From NCBI GenBank assembly GCA_022702705.1, contig CM040428.1, positions 110,502,022 through 110,566,021 on the forward strand: a stretch of DNA of 64,000 bases, in the 5' to 3' direction. This document shows, piece by piece, positions 1-11,166 of this stretch. The translations under genes were made by a program, and so were the position numbers. The notes under the pieces were generated by a model. That model was not told where the DNA came from, did no database searches, and worked only from the letters and a program-made list of their open reading frames with translations. Source of the stretch: Papilionanthe hookeriana x Papilionanthe teres (taxonomy: Eukaryota; Streptophyta; Magnoliopsida; Asparagales; Orchidaceae). Positions within the stretch are counted from its first letter, which is position 1. Every line of letters starts with the position of its first letter.

Positions 1-881
1 CCATAGGATTTCGAGGTAATTTGCCTGGTGCAACATAAATCCTCAACCTTTTGTTAGGCATTTGCATTGCAAATTAAGCCCTAACCGATCTTAGGATTCC
101 GAGGTAGTCGACCGATACGACATAAACTCTCACATCTTCAAGGCTATTTGTATGATTTTATCATACAAATATAAATCCTAATTAATTAAAATTGGCAAGA
201 TCAAAACATTAAATAAACATTAGGGCTTTCCTAAATTCAAGCCAAACAATAGGACAGTCGGGAAATTACCGAAGTTCGCTTCGGATCTGTGATTTCCCCT
301 ACCTTTCTTCCTTTGAATTCCCAAAATAAAATGTTCCAAATTCGATCCATTCCCTATTGAAATTTCAAAACTCAATCCCTTGAAAACTTAAACTTTGAAA
401 TTCTTGAGAGCGTAACTACCGATTATTTTCGAGAGTTTTCTTAGGTGATTCCCGTCACTTAAGATGTAATTAACTATAGGGGCTTCCCCATATAGGGAAT
501 TTTAAGAACCCGAGTAATATAAACCCCGTTTAATGTTTTCATATTAGGCAGGGGAACTTGTCGGCTTATAAAATTGGTTCGCAGACCAAACAGATGTCAC
601 AAACCTTTCTAGTTTATTTAATCGAGCCCCATTATTAAGTAGTGTGTCTATTCTTCGGGATAGATACACAGTTTGTGGTGCGGTGCTCGTTTATATAAAC
701 TATTCGGGATGTGAGATCAGTTTGATTTCATATCTTAAAATTTTCAAATTTAAAATTATTTTCAAAAATCAAGCACTAATTTTTCAAATTATTTATTTAA
801 ATTAAATTAAAAATTCACCGACAAATTCTGTAGGCGACCCCTTTTTTAAAATACAACACTCAACCTAAAATTATGCCAACA
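1..881 (+). mobile_element. Tat-type LTR, copy A (left part outside window)
   Basis: Aligns by eye with copy C (30586-31983, same strand) and inverted copy B (50317-51688). The right end ...GCCAACA matches the end of copy C just before its primer-binding site. It contains AAGATGTAATTAACTATA at 461-478 and a TATA box (TATAAA) at 518-523. No primer-binding site follows; the next bases are Athila LTR sequence, so this is a 3' LTR or solo LTR of a plus-strand element lying mostly to the left. Confidence 0.75.
461..523 (+). promoter_or_regulatory. Putative core promoter of Tat LTR copy A
   Basis: AAGATGTAATTAACTATA (461-478), an inverted repeat TATAGGGG-ctt-CCCC-a-TATA (about 475-493) and TATAAA (518-523) lie in order. 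The same order occurs in copies B and C; copy D keeps the motif and inverted repeat but not a clear TATA box. Promoter function is inferred from conservation and position in the LTR. Confidence 0.5.
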
Positions 882-1829
882 AACGGCCAAATTAAGACGT
901 AAATAAAGTTTATAGAATCAATCTATATAACTTCTTCCAACTTTAAACATATATACATTCCACAACAATTCTTCATGAATTACTTACTTCTTCATTTAAG
1001 AAAGAAAAAGATAAAGTAAACTTCTCAGAATGCATTGAGAAAATACAAAAACACATTGATTTGAAATTAAAAACCATAAGAAAAAAAACAAACACAACAA
1101 GTATTAAGTAAAAACTAAATGTAAGAACAAAAGTAAACACTTATCTGAAATCCTCTCCACAAGACTTAGGAAGTTCCTCTTAAACCTTGACTCTTCACTA
1201 AAAGTTCTCCCAACTCCGATGACTCAGAAATAGACTTTAGACTTCAATAAAAACTAAACTAAAGGAAAGAAAACAAGTGGGAAGAAGAAGGCTTCAATCC
1301 TACCCTTTTCTCTTTTCTAATATCTAGTCCTACTCCTAATTAAAACTTTTATAAAAACTCAACAAAAAATCTCTTCAAAATGCATTGGAAAAGCCCCTAA
1401 TCTTTCCTAAAACTCTCCTTAAAAATTAAACCAAAAGGTGCCTTGGTGTCTCTTCAAAATATGTCCAAATTCGATGTATCCACCAAAGAATGCACCCCTT
1501 CATTAAAACTTGCCGCCCAAACGAAGTTATGTAAGTTACCACCAAGAGTTGCATCCCATCCCCTTTGAAAATGGCGCCAAATTCAAGTTAATCTCGATTT
1601 TTAACTGTGGTGGCTAAGCGCCGGCCCAGCGGCGCTTAGCCGTCCGTGCCCAATTTTTCATTTTTCATTTGTTTGCTCCAAATTTTATCCAATTTTGCTC
1701 CTTTCATCATATCACTCATTTTTATCATACCAGTAAGAAAAACACAGAATACTTTCCATTAAAGTGCAATGTCATCAAAAATAGGTTTAAAAATGTGTAT
1801 AAAAAATACTATATATTTTAGGTGTATCA
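882..1829 (-). mobile_element. Athila-type LTR, minus strand, truncated by Tat LTR copy A
   Basis: Reads on the minus strand as a relative of the Athila LTR at 46531-48286. Shared blocks include a GC-rich hairpin followed by a GGCGCC-containing stretch and a long AT-rich middle. It begins TGATACACC on the minus strand (ending CA at 1828-1829 on plus). The 3' half is missing: homology stops at about 882, where copy A begins, at a GGCC-containing site that is continuous in the 46.5-kb relative near 47.49 kb. Confidence 0.75.
1612..1641 (-). other. Perfect 12-bp hairpin in Athila LTR
   Basis: GGCTAAGCGCCG at 1612-1623 pairs perfectly with CGGCGCTTAGCC at 1630-1641 around a 6-base loop. A similar hairpin lies at 46701-46724 in the related LTR, with a different loop. 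Confidence 0.8.
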
Positions 1830-2758
1830 AAATCCCCCAAACTTAAAATGTTGTCCTCAAGTGACAGTTAATCTCATAGAAAAAATTTTAACATTAAAAT
1901 TATGTAATGAGTTTCTTAGAAAGATAACAAAATTTTATTTTAGAAATGGAATAGTCCAATTTAGAAAAAATTTCAGTAATTAAGACCAACTTAATGTTTA
2001 GAAAATTCTTAAGGAAAGAAAAATGACAAATATAAGTCTCTATCTAATTCAGAAATATTTGTAGATTCTTCAAAATATAGGATTCAAACATTTTTTTTCT
2101 CACTAAAAATCTTTATTTGAAAATAATTTTACTTACTATATTATAACCTTAAGCTTTAGATTTCCTCTGAACTTATATGTTAAACTTTAGGTATGGAACC
2201 AATTTTTGATTAGGCCCTTAAATCCTCAAGCTTCTCCTCCCTTTTTACATACTATTTTTCACTTTTTCTTTTTATTTTCGTTTCTTTTTCTTTTTCTGTT
2301 TTTTTCTTTTTCTAAGGCAAGCATTACTCTATCTGGATAGGCCTTTAATGATTTTGAAATCCACCCTTCCATTTAAAATAAAGGTCAAATATATATATTT
2401 CACTTAAAAATCATAATAATTGTATTTGAAAATTATTCCTCAATAAAAGAAATTTAAGCTTTGAAGAATAAAAGTCAAATCTTCTATTTATCCAAAAATA
2501 TAAAATTTCTTACTAAAGATAGATAGCTATATTTAACATCTCTTCACTAAGACAATTTTAAATTTAAGTTTTTCATGACTACTATAAATTTTCAACTAAA
2601 TTCTTTTATTCATTTCTATATTCAAATTTTTGTTCCCCAAATGTAACTTCATATACATAATTGTTCTCAATCAAGAAATAAGATTTATTTTAAGTATTCT
2701 GGAGAACAAATCGTATGGGGTTTGTTTCTAAAGCTCAATCTAGTCTTGGTGAAAACAT
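1830..2758 (-). mobile_element. 3' noncoding tail and polypurine tract of a minus-strand Athila element
   Basis: Directly beside the LTR, 1830-1838 reads GGGGGATTT on the minus strand, a typical polypurine tract. The rest aligns in order with 9851-10760 of the other minus-strand Athila: CTCAAGTGA/CTCAAGTAA near the tract, CCTCAAGCTTCTCCTC (2226-2241), a long pyrimidine run (about 2246-2317) and ATCTGGATAG (2331-2340). No coding frame is visible. It is cut at 2758 by the next LTR. Confidence 0.65.
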
Positions 2759-4377
2759 TGATCGACTAAAAATATTTTAGATTTTTTAAATATACTTTGT
2801 ACTCATTTTTGGATATATTTTACTTTAAAGGAAGATATTTTTCATGTTTTGTTGCAGGTGTGATGATTTTAGGCATATGGAGCAATAAAAAGTGAAAAGA
2901 TATGATTTTGGAGCGAGAAAAGGCGAAATTCAGAAATCTGTATTGTGGCGTCAAAGAAGCCTAAATCCAGAGAGCACCAGATAAAAAGACGCTCTGGGCG
3001 TTGACGACGCCCAATGTTGACAGAGGCCAGATTCAATGTATTTAGATGACTTTTGGAGGGTTCCTTGAGGCATCTCTTGGGGAATTCATCCTTAGACTAT
3101 TTCAAATCAAATTTGGCGCAAAATAAGGTGATGTGAATGCAGTGCGTGTGGTGCGTGAGTGTTGTTTGAGTGTGAGAGTGGAGAGAAGTAAAGAGGATGT
3201 GAGTAGAGAGTTTAGAGTATAGGGTTTGGTGTGAAAAGTGGTTTTTTGTGAGGGACACTTTTCTAAGAGTTGTAGGAGAAGAGGGAAAGCTAGAGATTGC
3301 TTCTTCCTTACTGTTCTAAGAGGGAATTGTGTATCGTTGTGAAGAGGGAAAGAGATTTAAAGGAACTTGAAGGATTTTCTTAGTGATGAAATTGAGATAA
3401 GTTGTATTTACTTCTAATTGTTTGTATGATTTTTCTTTTATATATAAAATTCATGTTTTTTCGTATCTTCCTCATTATTTCTGAGTAGATTTCTTTGTCT
3501 TTCTCCTTACAATGATAAATGGTGAAGTGATGATTTAGATTGGATGTGAAAAGTGAATTTTAATAAATTGTGATGATTTTTCACTTTGTAATTCATTGAC
3601 TTTTTGATATGTCCAATTGAATTGTTAAAATATGTTTTGAAACATACGATCCGAAAGTACTATGCGTTCTATAACAAAAGTTAATATTACATTCAATTTC
3701 CATGAATGAGTGATGTAGTTCATGGGGGTTGGGTGCAAATAAATAAGGAAATATGGTTTATTAGGCATAGAATTGGAGATTTTATATTCCCAATTTGGTT
3801 CTAGTGTTCGAAAACTAAAGCGAGAGTTAGTCTTCAGGCAAAGGGAAGTAAGAGCCAGTAGCTTTCCAGCCTAACCACAGATTCAGAGACTAAACCTAAG
3901 ATTAGTGAATGTTCTTTATAGCACATGGAAGAGGGTAAAGGATAGGTATTCTCTTACTTGATACAATACAAAATTTTAACTAATCTTTATCATACACTCA
4001 TCATAACATTATTGTAAGGGGGAGGACACCTTCTCCTTATTTTATATTTTCAAGACCAAACTTATTGTAGTGGTCGTTAACTTTATTTCATTGTTTAGAA
4101 AGTATTTCAGTGTTCTTAAAATCTTTAGCATCATTAAACTTTAGCTACATTAGTATTTACCTTACGTGCATTGTAATTTAAATATTGGATTTCTGTGCTA
4201 CGCTTTAAAGATTTGCTTCCTCTCTGTGGGATCGTTAACCGGGACTCCACTAAAGCCCTTTATTATTTTAACGATATGTATACTTGCGTATATATTGGCT
4301 GATTTCTTATTAATATGATTATAATATGTGACTGAACTGATAATACTTATTAAAAACTAGTTTAAGACAGCCGTGAT
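2759..4377 (+). mobile_element. Athila-type LTR F1, first of three tandem LTRs
   Basis: Starts TGATCGACTA and carries the blocks shared by the Athila LTRs here: U3 start with AAGGAAGATATTTTTCATG, a GC-containing block near 2945-3010, GGCGC-AAA near 3115, and a conserved U5-like block at 4224-4288 (CTGTGGGATCG ... GATATGTATACTTG). It is followed by another LTR rather than a primer-binding site. The exact right boundary is uncertain by a few tens of bases. Confidence 0.7.
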
Positions 4378-5522
4378 TGATCCACTGAAAATTTGATAGT
4401 TTTTTACTATCCATTTCATACCTATTTTTGATGATATTGCACTTTAAAAGAAGGTATTTTTCATGATTTCATGTAGGTGCAATGATTTTAGGCCTTTGGA
4501 GTAAAAGGAAGCAAAAAGGAGCAAATTGGAGCAAAAAAGAAACAAAAGTGCATTTTATTGAACTAGCACTGAACGACGCTGTCAACAATGCCTGATAGCA
4601 GTTATTTATAGAGAGTTGTGACCGTCTTGGTAGAATAATGCACCGAACGGCTCCCTATCCAGCACCGAACCACGACCTATCGTGATTTGAACTAGACTCA
4701 ATGTATTTGGCTGAATTTTGAAGGGTTGCTTTAGGAAACTCTTGGGAATTCAGTTTTGGCCGAATTTGAACACTTTTGGTGCCAAGCTTAGAAGGGTGGA
4801 AGAAGAAAAGAGAAGAGTTTAGAGTTTAGAGAGAGTTTCTTTCCATTTAGTGTAGGCAATTAGGTTTTGTGTTTTCTCTTCTAAGGAGTCTGAGAGGAGA
4901 GGGAAAGTGAGAGATTTCTTCTTCCTTACTATTCTAAAGAGAGAATTGTGTGTTGTTGTGAAGAAAGAAGAGGAGTCAAAGGAATTCCTTGAGATTCACT
5001 TGGGGAAGAGTTTGAGATAAGTTGTTTTCACTTTACTTTATTTGTATGACGTTGCTTTTATATATAAAATCCTTGTTTTGTCATCTTTTCCTCATGAGTC
5101 TTAAGTAGATTTCTTTGTTTTTCTCCTTTTCATGTGATGTGTTGATGTTGTGATATAGAAATGATGTGTCAATTTATTATAAAGAATTTGTGATGACCTT
5201 TTCTCTTCGAACTTTATTTACTTTTTGATCTGGCCAATTAAATTGTTAAAACTTGTTGGAAACATATTTTCCGAAAGGATTATGAGTTCCACAACAAAAG
5301 TGAAGGTCACATTCGATGTCCATGGATGAGAGACATAGTTCATGGGGATTGGGTGCAAATAAATAGAGAAATACACTTTGATGGGGGTATAATTGGAAAT
5401 TTCAAAATGACAGACTGGAATCCTTAATTTTGTCCTAATGTTTGGAAACTGAAGCGAGGGTTAGCCTTCAGGTTAAGGGAAGTGGGAGCTCTGGAGTGAG
5501 AGCGAGTATCCTCCCAGCTTAA
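4378..5522 (+). mobile_element. Athila-type LTR F2, lacking its 3' third
   Basis: Starts TGATCCACTG and follows F1 and F3 closely through the block ending CCTCCCAGC. There it stops and runs straight into the start of F3. The conserved U5-like block of F1 and F3 is missing. Confidence 0.7.
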
Positions 5523-7157
5523 TGATCCACTGATAATTTAATAGCTTTTTACAATACATTTCATACCTATTTTTGTTGATATTGATCTTGAAATGAAGGT
5601 ATTTTTAATGATTTCATGCAGGTACAATGATTTTAGGCCTTTGGAGTAAAAGGAAGTAAAAAGGAGTAAATTTAGAGAGAAAAAGAACAAAAGTGGATTT
5701 TATTGAACTAGCGCGCCAAAAGGCGCTGTCACCAGCGCCAGACAGCGCCAGTTTCTCTAGAGTTACGATGTTTTGGTGGAATAATATGCCGAGCGGCGCT
5801 CCTACCAGTACCGGACAGCGCCCTATTTCAATTTTGAACTAAATTCAATGTGTTTGGCTGGATTTTGAAAGGTTGCTTAAGGAAACTCTTGGAAATTCTG
5901 TTTTGGCCAAATTTAAACACTTTTGAAGCCACATTTCAAAGGGGGGAAGAAAGGAAGAGAAGAGTTTAGAGTTTAGAGAGTGAGTTATTTCCATTTTGTG
6001 TAGGAAGTTAGGTTTGTGTTTTCTCTTCTAATGAGTGTGAGAGGAGAGGGAAAGTGAGAGATTTCTTCTTCCTTACTATTCTAAAGAGATAATTTTGTGT
6101 TGTTGTGAAGAAAGAAGAGGATACAAAGGAATTCCTTGAGATTCGCTTGGGGAAGAGTTTGAGATAAGTAGTCTTTACTTTACTTTGTTTTATGATGTTG
6201 TTGTTATATATGAAATCCATGTTTTGTCATCTTTTCCTCATGTGTCTTGAGTAGATTTCTTTGTCATCCTTTTTTTCATGTGATGTGTTGATGTTGTGAA
6301 ATGGAAATGATGTGCCGATTTATCCTGAAGAATTTGTGATGACCTTTTCACTTAGAACTTTATTTACTTTTTGATTTGGCCAATTGAATTGTTAAAACTT
6401 GTTGGGAAACATATTGTCAAAAAGGATTATGAGTTCCACAACAATAGTGAAGGTCACATTCAAATTCCATGAATGGTGAAGTTCATGGGGGTTGAGTGAA
6501 AAAATATAATTTGATGGTGTAGAATTGGAGATTTCAGAGTTATAGGCTGAATTCTTTAATTAGGTCTTAATGTTTAGAAATTGAAGTGAGAGTTAGCCTT
6601 CAGGTGAAGGAAGTGAGAGCTCTAGAGTGAGAGCCAGTATCCTCCCAGCCTAACCACGGATTTGGGGACTAAACCTAGCATTAGCCAATGTTCTTTATAC
6701 GCTGAAATATGGGTAAAGAATATGAATTCTCCTATTTGGCACAATACCTTTGCATCACTGATCCATGTCACAGTAATCATCACATTATGAATGGAAAGGA
6801 GGATGACTCTTTATTGCAACTATATTTTGTTATAAATTTAGTTTGCATTATTTTAACTTGCTAGGATTTAGATCGTGCTTTGGTAGATACAGTAACTGAA
6901 CCTGTTTGTCTTTACATTAAGAATTAAACCACTTGCAATTGTGCTGTGATTCGATAAGAGATTTCTGTGCTATGCCATAAAAGTAAAGTTTACCTGTGGG
7001 ATCGATATTCCAAGACTCCGCTAGAGTCCTGTATTACTTGAATGATACGTATACTTGTGTTAATTGTGTGACTCATTATCATTTAAATCAATATATATAT
7101 ATATATATCTAAATCCGAGTTCATTAATTTTTGCAAATTAAAAAAGTCGCACCAAGT
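5523..7157 (+). mobile_element. Athila-type 5' LTR F3
   Basis: Starts TGATCCACTG, contains a GC-rich palindrome GGCGCT-gtcacc-AGCGCC at 5722-5739 and the conserved U5-like block at 6993-7058, and ends a few bases before the primer-binding site at 7161. It is the 5' LTR of the element whose gag starts at 7299. A (TA)n run lies at about 7090-7108. The right boundary is approximate. Confidence 0.75.
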
Positions 7158-7160
7158 ATT

Positions 7161-7178
7161 TGGCGCAGTTACCGGGGA
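7161..7178 (+). other. Primer-binding site, tRNA-Asp type
   Basis: TGGCGCAGTTACCGGGGA differs in a few positions from TGGCGCCGTTGCCGGGGA, the plant tRNA-Asp 3'-end complement that Athila elements use. It lies just after LTR F3. Confidence 0.85.
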
Positions 7179-7298
7179 GGCAAGGTAAGAAAAAAGTAAC
7201 TGTTAAAATTTATTTTTGTAGTATTGAAAATTATATATTTGAATTACAAGTCATAGTTGTGTGTTTGTTTATTGTTAGTGTGTGTTTATTGTGTTTGT

Positions 7299-8138
7299 AT
7301 GCGTAGTATCAGATCTATAGGTTTAGTTCCTTACGATTATGAATTAGAGCGTACTATTAGAAAATTTTGAAAACAAAAAAAACAATCTGCAAATCCTTAC
7401 AAAATGGAGAACAATTTAAACAATCAAAACGAAAATATACCAAGACCTTTAAGAGATTATGCTAATCCAAAAACAAATGAAATTCACATAACTATTCAGA
7501 ATCCTGATGTTGCTGCTAATTCATTTGAGCTTAAACCTGCTATTATCTAAATGGTACAGAATAATCAATTTGGAGGAACACCTAATGAAGATCCTAACTT
7601 ACATCTCTCTAGTTTTCTAGAACTATGTACTACTTTTAAATATGATGGAGTGTCGAACGATGCTGTTAGACTTAGACTTATTCCTTTTTCACTTAGAAAT
7701 AAGGCTAAGACGTGGTTAAATTCGTTAGCACCAGGATCTATTAGAACTAGGGGAGAGCTTTCACAAAAGTTTCTGTCAAAATATTTTCCTCCTTCCAAAA
7801 CTGCTAAGTTCAGAAATGATATCAATTCTTTTAGTCAGTTTGATGGAGAATCCATATATGAAGATTGGGAAAGATTTAAAGATCTTCTGAGCAAGTGTCC
7901 ACACCATGCTTTACCTGGCTGGTTAATAATTCGAACTTACTATAATAGATTAGTAAGATCATTGAGATCGATTATCGATGCTACTGCTGCTGGATCATTA
8001 ATGTCAAAACTTTTTGATGAAACATATTCGTCAATTGAGGAGATAGCTACTAATAATTTTCAATGGCCCTCTGAGTGGGTAAATCCTAACAGAGTAGCCA
8101 GTATTCATGATTCTGATGCGATAACTATGATAGTCTCC
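7299..8138 (+). pseudogene. gag: Athila gag, N-terminal part, split by nested Athila
   Basis: One frame runs from ATG 7299 to the insertion at 8138, broken by TGA (7368-7370) and TAA (7548-7550). From 7551 it is open for 196 codons. Athila gag signatures are visible: EDPNLHL, FLELCTTFKYDGVS, RLRLIPFSLRNKAKTWL, FLSKYFPPSKTAKFRNDI and WERFKDLLSKCPHH. Gag would form the particle that packages the element RNA. The start is chosen because the other two Athila gags here also begin with ATGCGTA at the same distance from their primer-binding sites. The C-terminal part resumes at 21441 after the nested element. Confidence 0.85.
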
Positions 8139-9850
8139 TGACTTGAGGTGCACATTGTGGTGTGGACACATAGCGTAATTTTAATTTTTGTAACAAGTAT
8201 ATAATCTATTCTTTTCATCACAGAGTTACCTTTAACATAAGTATACGTATTGCTCAAGTAATACAGGGCTCTAGTGGAGTCCTGGATATCGATCCCACAG
8301 GGAATATTTTAGAGGCTACAGACTAGGATTATAGAAATCAAATCAGAATCACAACTAAATCAAAATTGCCTATCTATCACTAATACGCAATTGACAATAA
8401 TATGAATTTTAAATTAAACAAGTTCTACTAACAGATAACTAATTCTACTAAAGTGAAGTTTAAATATATAAGCAAGAATCTTTCTATTTTGTGAAGATAT
8501 TTAAGTGAATATTTAATTAGAATTAGTTTAAAATGGTGTTGTGCCAAATAGGAGCATACCAATTCTTTACCCTTTGGTCCAGGCATAAAAAACATTGACT
8601 AATCCTATGCTTGGTTACTGAATCTGCGGCTAGGCTGGGAGGATACCGGCTCTCACTTTGGAGCTCCCACATTCCCCTCGCCTAAGGGCTAACATGTAAA
8701 CTTCAGCACCCAAACGATATGACTGAATTGAGAATTTTAGTCTGTCACTCTAAAATCTCCAATTCTACACCCGATGAATATTATTTCCCTATTTATTTGC
8801 ACCCTACTTCCAAGGACTTTAACCTCCCTGAATCTCGGATGTAATTTTTACTATAGTTGTCAAACTCAACATATTTTAACTATTCAATTGGTCAGATTGA
8901 AATTAAATTAAGATCTAAGTAAAAGATTATCACAACTTCTCTAAACTTTTATGGCACACTAATTCAATTTATCAAATCATAAAAATATCAAAACAAGGAG
9001 AAAGACAGAAAAACTACTCAGATTTCAAGGAGAAGATACAATAAAACTTAGATTTCATATATAAAAATAAAGTTCTACAGCTAAAGTAAATAAACACAAC
9101 TTATCTTAAGTTCCTCCCCAAGCAAACTCCTTGAAGTTCATCTGAATCTCTTCCTTTCTTTACAGTACGCAGAATTTTCCTTCAAAACAGTAATGAAGAA
9201 GAGATCTCTCACTTCCCTTCCACTCTTACAATCCTTTGAAGAATTCCACACCAATATCTCTATCTGAACTCACTATTTAACATTCACAAATAACAACAAT
9301 GGACACTAGTGGACTCTCTATTGGACACTAAGTGACTTAGAGGACCTCAATAAAACTTTTTAAAGACTCTTAATAACTTTTAGAGGACCCAAATAGGACA
9401 CTTTTTCGGCTTAAAATTGTTCTTTTTAAAGTAGTTGAAGAGTCTCCAAGGCTTTTCCAAGCATCCCTTCGAAAATCGTTCACATTCGATATATTTTGTG
9501 AAAGAACCGTCGATCCCGCCGTCGGTAACCTTCTAGAAACTTATCCTTGAACCAGCCCCGCTGTCGTAGGCCTCGACGTCCGCCATCAGTGGCCTTCCTT
9601 GAAATATATTATGAACTCTCAGGAAAATCACGTCGTCGGCACCGTCGACCTCGCTGTTGGCGCCCTAGATCAAATTTTCATAATTTTTTCATTTTTGCTC
9701 AAAATTCGCTCTTTTTTGCATTTTTTCGCTCCATTGTCCATAAATCTTCAAACTACAGAAAAACACCAAAAATACCCTTCTTTAAAGTGCAATAGTATCA
9801 AAATTAGTATAAAATATGCATGAAATTCTTAACATTTTTTCCTTGGGTCA
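8139..9850 (-). repeat. 3' LTR of nested Athila
   Basis: 1712 bp, TGACTTGAGG at the left and CCTTGGGTCA at the right on the plus strand. Matches 19704-21435 along its whole length. The conserved U5-like block is at 8241-8302 and a GC-rich module rich in CCGTCG/CCGCCGTCGG words at about 9505-9665. Short open frames at 9547-9823 fall inside this LTR and are not genes. Confidence 0.9.
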
Positions 9851-11166
9851 AAATCCCCGAGCATAACTATTACTAGTCCTCAAGTAATCTTCAGTACTAC
9901 ATAAAAGTTATGATTCATTGTGGTAAAGTTTTAATTCATAAATATTATAATTTTGATCTAAATAAATATCATATCAAGAATTCTTAGAAAGATTTTTAAG
10001 TAATTAGATTAATTCTGCAGGAATAAGGAAATCTAGTCATTAAGTCTAAGAGTTCCAGTCTTCTATTCATTTCAAGAATGACTATATGTTGCAATATCAT
10101 TTCACTTAGAATATTCAGAAGATAGGAACTTCAAGAGGATAGTATTAGTAAAGAAACTGGTCATAAATATAAGTTCAGAAATGTTTTTAGTTTTCCCTTT
10201 AGGTTAATCCAAGTGAAGCCAATTCTTGATAAGACATCTCCTCAAGCTTCTCCTCACTTACTTTTTTTTCTTTTGGATTTTTTTTTTCAATCCTAAATAT
10301 TTTTCGATTCTTTTCAGGGATTATTTTTCAATCCTTTTCTTTTTCTTTTTGTTCAAGTGAGGATTACTATATCTGGATAGCCTGTTAACAATTTGGAACT
10401 TCATTATTCTTTTCCAAAATTTGAAACATTAAAACATTCTTTGCCTTATATGTAATCATAGTTTTTACATCATTGAATCCCAATCTTTTCTTCTCAACTA
10501 AATTCCTAAGATTCTTAATATTTCAAAATATAATTTTCTCTACTTTAAATATTTAACTATATTCTTATCCTCTAATACTAAATATCTTAACCTATAAAAT
10601 TAATTTTCCTTACCAAAAATATTTCTTTGAATCTTCCTTAATATTTAGATAAAATCTAAATATAGTTATCTTAATTAAATTTTATCACAAAAATCATATT
10701 ATATTTTTTGAAAATATGTTAATTGAGAACATATAATAGTTAATATTTTTCTCCCCCCAAACTTAAAGTTTTCCTTAATAGAAATAATACACGGTGGAAA
10801 GAAAAATTCTAAATATAAATCATACCTTTGCACTTTAGGCACTTTTGTCTTTTTGAAATTTTGCAGGTTCTTCTCAAAATTTCTAACTTCAATTAACCTG
10901 TAATATTTAAAACCTTTCTACACATATAACAGTTTAGAAAATTTGCTGGAGTAATGAAATTTTAAAACAAGTATATAAAACTAAAACATTAACAACAATT
11001 ATCAACACTACACAAGACATATGCATTTCACAACACAGAACAAACAACAAACTATAAATCAGAACACATATCTCAGAAACACAATATAGTTCACAGAATA
11101 CAATTAAAAAATTAAAGTACTACAACAAAACTAAAACAAACACATACATCACATCACAATCAAATC
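9851..11166 (-). other. Polypurine tract and 3' noncoding region of nested Athila
   Basis: On the minus strand CTCGGGGATTT at 9851-9861 precedes the 3' LTR and fits a polypurine tract. The rest is AT-rich and noncoding, with a pyrimidine-rich run at about 10258-10350 and TATCTGGATAG at 10370-10380, both shared with 1830-2758. Around 10749-10760 a run of C (G-rich on minus) resembles a second polypurine tract. Confidence 0.65.

Noticed and set aside
6008..6220. Minus-strand open frame inside an LTR
   Set aside because: Lies wholly within Athila LTR F3 and has low-complexity composition; not a gene.
7161..7178. tRNA-like match
   Set aside because: Only the 18-base primer-binding complement is present, with no tRNA fold around it; the same holds at 19683, 31990, 48287 and 56068.
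9547..9823. Two overlapping plus-strand frames with Arg-rich text
   Set aside because: Created by the GC-rich module of the 3' LTR of a minus-strand element; the matching frame in the other LTR (21187-21461) differs in sequence.
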